Source of the DNA: Muricea muricata | Taxonomy: Eukaryota; Cnidaria; Anthozoa; Malacalcyonacea; Plexauridae | Assembly (NCBI GenBank): GCA_963855995.1 | Contig: OY979719.1 | Span: 18,757,312 to 18,821,311, forward strand | Reading direction: 5' to 3' | Length of the DNA: 64,000 nt | In this document: one piece after another, positions 60,982-64,000 of the stretch | Layout: each line of letters opens with the position of its first letter | How positions within the stretch are numbered: the stretch's first letter is position 1 | Notes under the pieces: model-generated | Seen by the model: the letters and a program-made list of their open reading frames with translations, nothing else | What the model was told of the DNA's origin: nothing | Database searches by the model: none | Translations under genes and position numbers: made by a program

Positions 60982-63667
60982 ATGTTTCGTCACGGCGGTC
61001 AGACTAGATTTCTGTATGGACCGAGACGAGAAAGTGCGAAAAATCCGTTTAAAGATTTCATGATGACTTCCTCTGTTTTTCCGAAAGATATTTTAGAAAA
61101 ACAACAGAAGTTAGAAACGACAAATTTAACTTGTTTTAACAAGAAGGTAAGTTGCTGAAGAACTTTAAAAACTTGTCTGCTATTTGACAGTGTTTATTAT
61201 AAATGATTTAAGTCATTTAAAAGTTCGTTTTAAAACTGTTCAACTACTTTTTGCGTTGATTTACATAAGTTTAATGCTCGTTATTCTCAAAACAAGTAAA
61301 TTTGTGACAATGATGTTTCAATTGAGTTTTAAACATATCTTACACGGTTTTTCTTCAATTTATTAGTCGGTGAAACTCGACAGAGAAACTGCGAAACTAA
61401 GCACAGAAGTGCAGGTACGTTTATTGCTTTTCGTTAAACCTAAAGATTATATAAGAATCTTAAATACGAATGTACAACTGAAACATTTTGGAACTACGAA
61501 ACGCTCTCAAACGACATAACTAGGTTTTGTAAATTTCTAACAGAATTGTTAAAATTGTAACTTGAATCACGTATAGAAAGTGTTCTAAAGTATACGTTCT
61601 TTCACTGCCTGAACGATAAAGACAAAATCTGGCGTTTCGAACGACGGCCTTTCATCGAGAAGTTATTTACTTTCTATACTTTGCCAATTTTGCATGATCA
61701 ATACAAATAACAAAGACAACATTAAACTGGAATATACAATATATCAGACAAGGTAAGGTATATGCTACAGCTAAAGCCAATTACAGCAGCCCTCACAAAC
61801 ATACTATAGCACATAAATACAGCACAATCATACAAGGCGAGTGTCCGTTCAGGAAAAAATCTTCCGCCGGACAACAAGAGAAGATTAAAATGTGATTAAA
61901 TCCGAGACTCAACCTTAGTAATCACTACAGCACAGTCTTCGCAAGAAACGTCGACTTCCATTTTTGTCGTTACAGTGCAATACTTTTGGCTACACTGGTA
62001 ACGTTAGTACGTTTGAGATATTAGTACAAAATCTTTACTTGATATCAAACTGTACCAAATTGAGCATTATTTATTTTCAGAGGACGTCAAACTTCAATTT
62101 TGGAAGTGATGAGAATTATCCTTTGATAACCACGAAGAACTCTGATTTTACCAAGAACGTTTTACCCCCCGTCAAACGCGTTGTATATGATAGCTACAGT
62201 ACAAACATTCCTGTAAGTTTAATTTCACCATGCGGTGGGGAATGGGGGGGGGAGGCAAAAAGTAGGGGTGGCGAAAGAGGTAAAGGGGGGGGGGGAGTGC
62301 AAGTCCTGACTTTATTTTATTTTTTCAGGATTTCTCGTCATCGTTTGCGACAGATAAAATGATCGTGGATGACGGTTCTGTGTATATTGCCAGTTATAAA
62401 ACTCCGAAGGTATAGAGTGAAGCTTACAAACCCTGTTATCAGGTTACAGCCGAAAGCTCGTTAATAGATATCAAAGTACAATTTTGTGGAAACCACGTAA
62501 ATTTACCATCGCAAAGCTTTGAACCCGTAAGCTCGTTCTTCAAAAGTGCTAACAACAGTAATAATCATCATCATTATCAAGTGCTAATTATTAGCACTCA
62601 TGAAGGTCCGAGCTTACGGATCGAAAGCTTTGCAATGGTAAATTTACGTGGTGTTTCCACAAAGTTATACTTTAACTTGATAATCACCAGCAAACATGCA
62701 ACGAACATAAATAATATTTTAACCAGAGAACGTTTCAGATTTATTTATTACAAGTTGTCAACAATATGGGACAATTTGAGAGAAGCAGTTCGAACAGCAC
62801 TTGTAAGCGGATTGTTGACAGACTCAATACAAGTTGTGGGACTTTTACTTGTTCATCTATTGTTTTTAAAATTATAACAAATATTCAGCTTCCCGCAAGT
62901 TATATTGAGGCATTTTTGTCGTTGGCTTCGGTCAACATTCTTTGCTCGTCAAATCTTTGTCTTGTTGAAACGTTATCCAGCGTATATATAAAAGCATTTT
63001 TACCTGAGAGAAGTTGTTCAATCCATCCTAATGGATGGTTGGCACGCTATGTCATGGGAAATGGCTGTCTTCTTGTTGTTTTTAGACCTGCTCAAAATCC
63101 CTTGGAAAAAGCAAGGAGCATTTAAAACGTCAAACAGAAGACATGAGATCGTCACATTTTGACCTTGGACGTCAAAGACAAAGGTCATTGTTTAATGATT
63201 AGAACTCTCAAAGATTTAAAAGATCTTACAGCAACTGCCAATTTATAAAGATGTTTTGTGCTGAGCATCGCACGCCATCACAAAGGCGTACGTTTGATTC
63301 CTGCACGAGGAACTTTAGTATACTACAGTTGATAATCTTTTCCCAACTGTTTCCGGCTTGAATTTCGACATTCGTAGGATTTCCACTTAGATTAAATCAT
63401 ATTTACCCTCTAGAAAGATTCTTTAAAACATCAACGTATTTTTCTAGGAAGTGTTCCGAGACCGTTCACTCGTATACCGATAGGAATTACACTGACCTCA
63501 ATGGATGCACTGTACCACATGTAGTGGGTCCTTCTTCAGTGTTTCGCGATGGCGACTGGAATATAAGAACTCAAGGCAGTACGTACACGTCATCTGTTAG
63601 TCAGGATCACTACGGAAACACCAAAGAGACAAGGTATCCGTATACCCTAGTGACCGCTGCAATTTGA
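60982..63667 (+). CDS. Unrecognised multi-exon gene, perhaps axonemal
   Basis: Four exons with strong splice sites and matching phase 0: 60982-61146, 61367-61414, 62081-62212 and 62329-62409. They encode MFRHGGQTRFLYGPRRES..., FKDFMMTSSVFPKDILEKQQ, NFGSDENYPLITTKNSDFTK, PPVKRVVYDSYSTNIPDFSS and VYIASYKTPK. A further likely exon at 63452-63633/63667 reads YTDRNYTDLNGCTVPHVVGP and STYTSSVSQDHYGNT. It either stops at the TGA 63665-63667 (213 aa total) or splices at the GT at 63634 and leaves the window. The small, basic, Tyr/Ser/Thr-rich protein with T-x-S-D-F/Y-like motifs recalls ciliary microtubule inner proteins and SAXO-type proteins, but that is only a resemblance. The acceptor of the last exon is uncertain; an extra exon in 62410-63450 is possible. 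Confidence 0.6.
62479..62670. mobile_element. Palindromic foldback MITE, copy 3
   Basis: Same family as 1981-2146. Outer arms TTTTGTGGAAACCACGTAAA and GTGGTGTTTCCACAAAGTTA, inner CCGTAAGCTCG and CGAGCTTACGGATCG. An AT-rich loop with ATCATCATCATT lies between 62555 and 62580. It sits in an intron of the gene at 60982. Confidence 0.75.
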
Positions 63668-64000
63668 AGTGGCGGAGGATAGGTCAAGTGCCGAATGCGG
63701 CAGTCTAGAGGGTCTCCGGAAAAGTTTGAGAGTTTAAACCTCACGAATGCAATGTCCTGCGACTTGGGCATCGTATCCGTCTTCATTTTTAGTAAATTTG
63801 CGGGGGTTGGTACCCTACGACCCAGTAGCCGCGCAGAAATCTTCATCTGCTGCAAAAAGTGAGGGTGGGGTGGCCCTCGACCCCCCACAGCTCCTTGTGT
63901 TGATGTTATCTTATCTACAACATGATACGATATATATTTTAACAAGGATTTCGCATATTTGCTCAGTACTAAATTTTTTAAATTAGCCTAAACCAGGTTC
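63668..64000. other. Right-edge sequence, nothing firm
   Basis: No gene recognised. It may be an intron or the 3' flank of the gene starting at 60982. The short frames on both strands are rich in prolines from GGTGGGG/CCCCCC tracts and look non-coding. Confidence 0.4.

Noticed and set aside
62733..63125. Open frame of about 120-130 codons after a CAG in the unrecognised gene's intron
   Set aside because: Composition is not protein-like, it does not keep the downstream frame, and it starts just after a MITE. Treated as intronic.

Overview
This is eukaryotic nuclear DNA: AT-rich, with intron-dense genes using GT-AG introns, conserved animal housekeeping proteins, and a heavy load of short inverted-repeat transposons and retroelement fragments. 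The protein families and the retroelement types best fit an anthozoan cnidarian such as a stony coral or sea anemone. That placement is inference from remembered family resemblance, not a search.

Layout. 1-12.4 kb is gene-poor and repeat-rich: hAT-like and Tc1/mariner-like MITEs, a near-perfect palindromic MITE, a degenerate tandem block, two (TTA)n arrays around the 3' end of a retroelement with a restriction-like endonuclease tail, and an opposing 5'-truncated LINE. A weak set of minus-strand candidate exons lies at 3.9-7.0 kb. 12.5-27.8 kb is a complete 22-exon SEC23 gene (COPII coat GTPase activator, 768 aa). 29.1-39.6 kb is a complete 27-exon alpha-actinin gene (882 aa). 41.4-44.2 kb is a 4-exon NHP2 gene (H/ACA snoRNP core protein, 173 aa). 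45.6-49.8 kb holds a hairpin-rich repeat block and a Penelope-like element arranged as an inverted pair, one arm carrying a TTAA-flanked MITE. 52.6-53.4 kb is a single-exon secreted, possibly GPI-anchored cysteine-rich protein (249 aa). 54.8-58.9 kb is a 4-exon NDRG-family gene (380 aa). From 61.0 kb to near the right edge is an unrecognised multi-exon gene.

All confidently called host genes lie on the plus strand. They have unrelated functions (vesicle coat, actin cross-linking, snoRNP, stress/differentiation factor) and are not an operon. No prokaryote-type system, CRISPR array or defence island is present. The most informative structures are transposon architectures: a Penelope inverted pair whose second arm shows the empty site of a MITE insertion, a (TTA)n-bounded REL-type element fragment, stacked MITEs in SEC23 introns, and several recurring palindromic MITE families.

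Exon edges were set by reading GT-AG sites and checking that phases add up; each could be off by a base or so. Function calls rest on family recognition alone.
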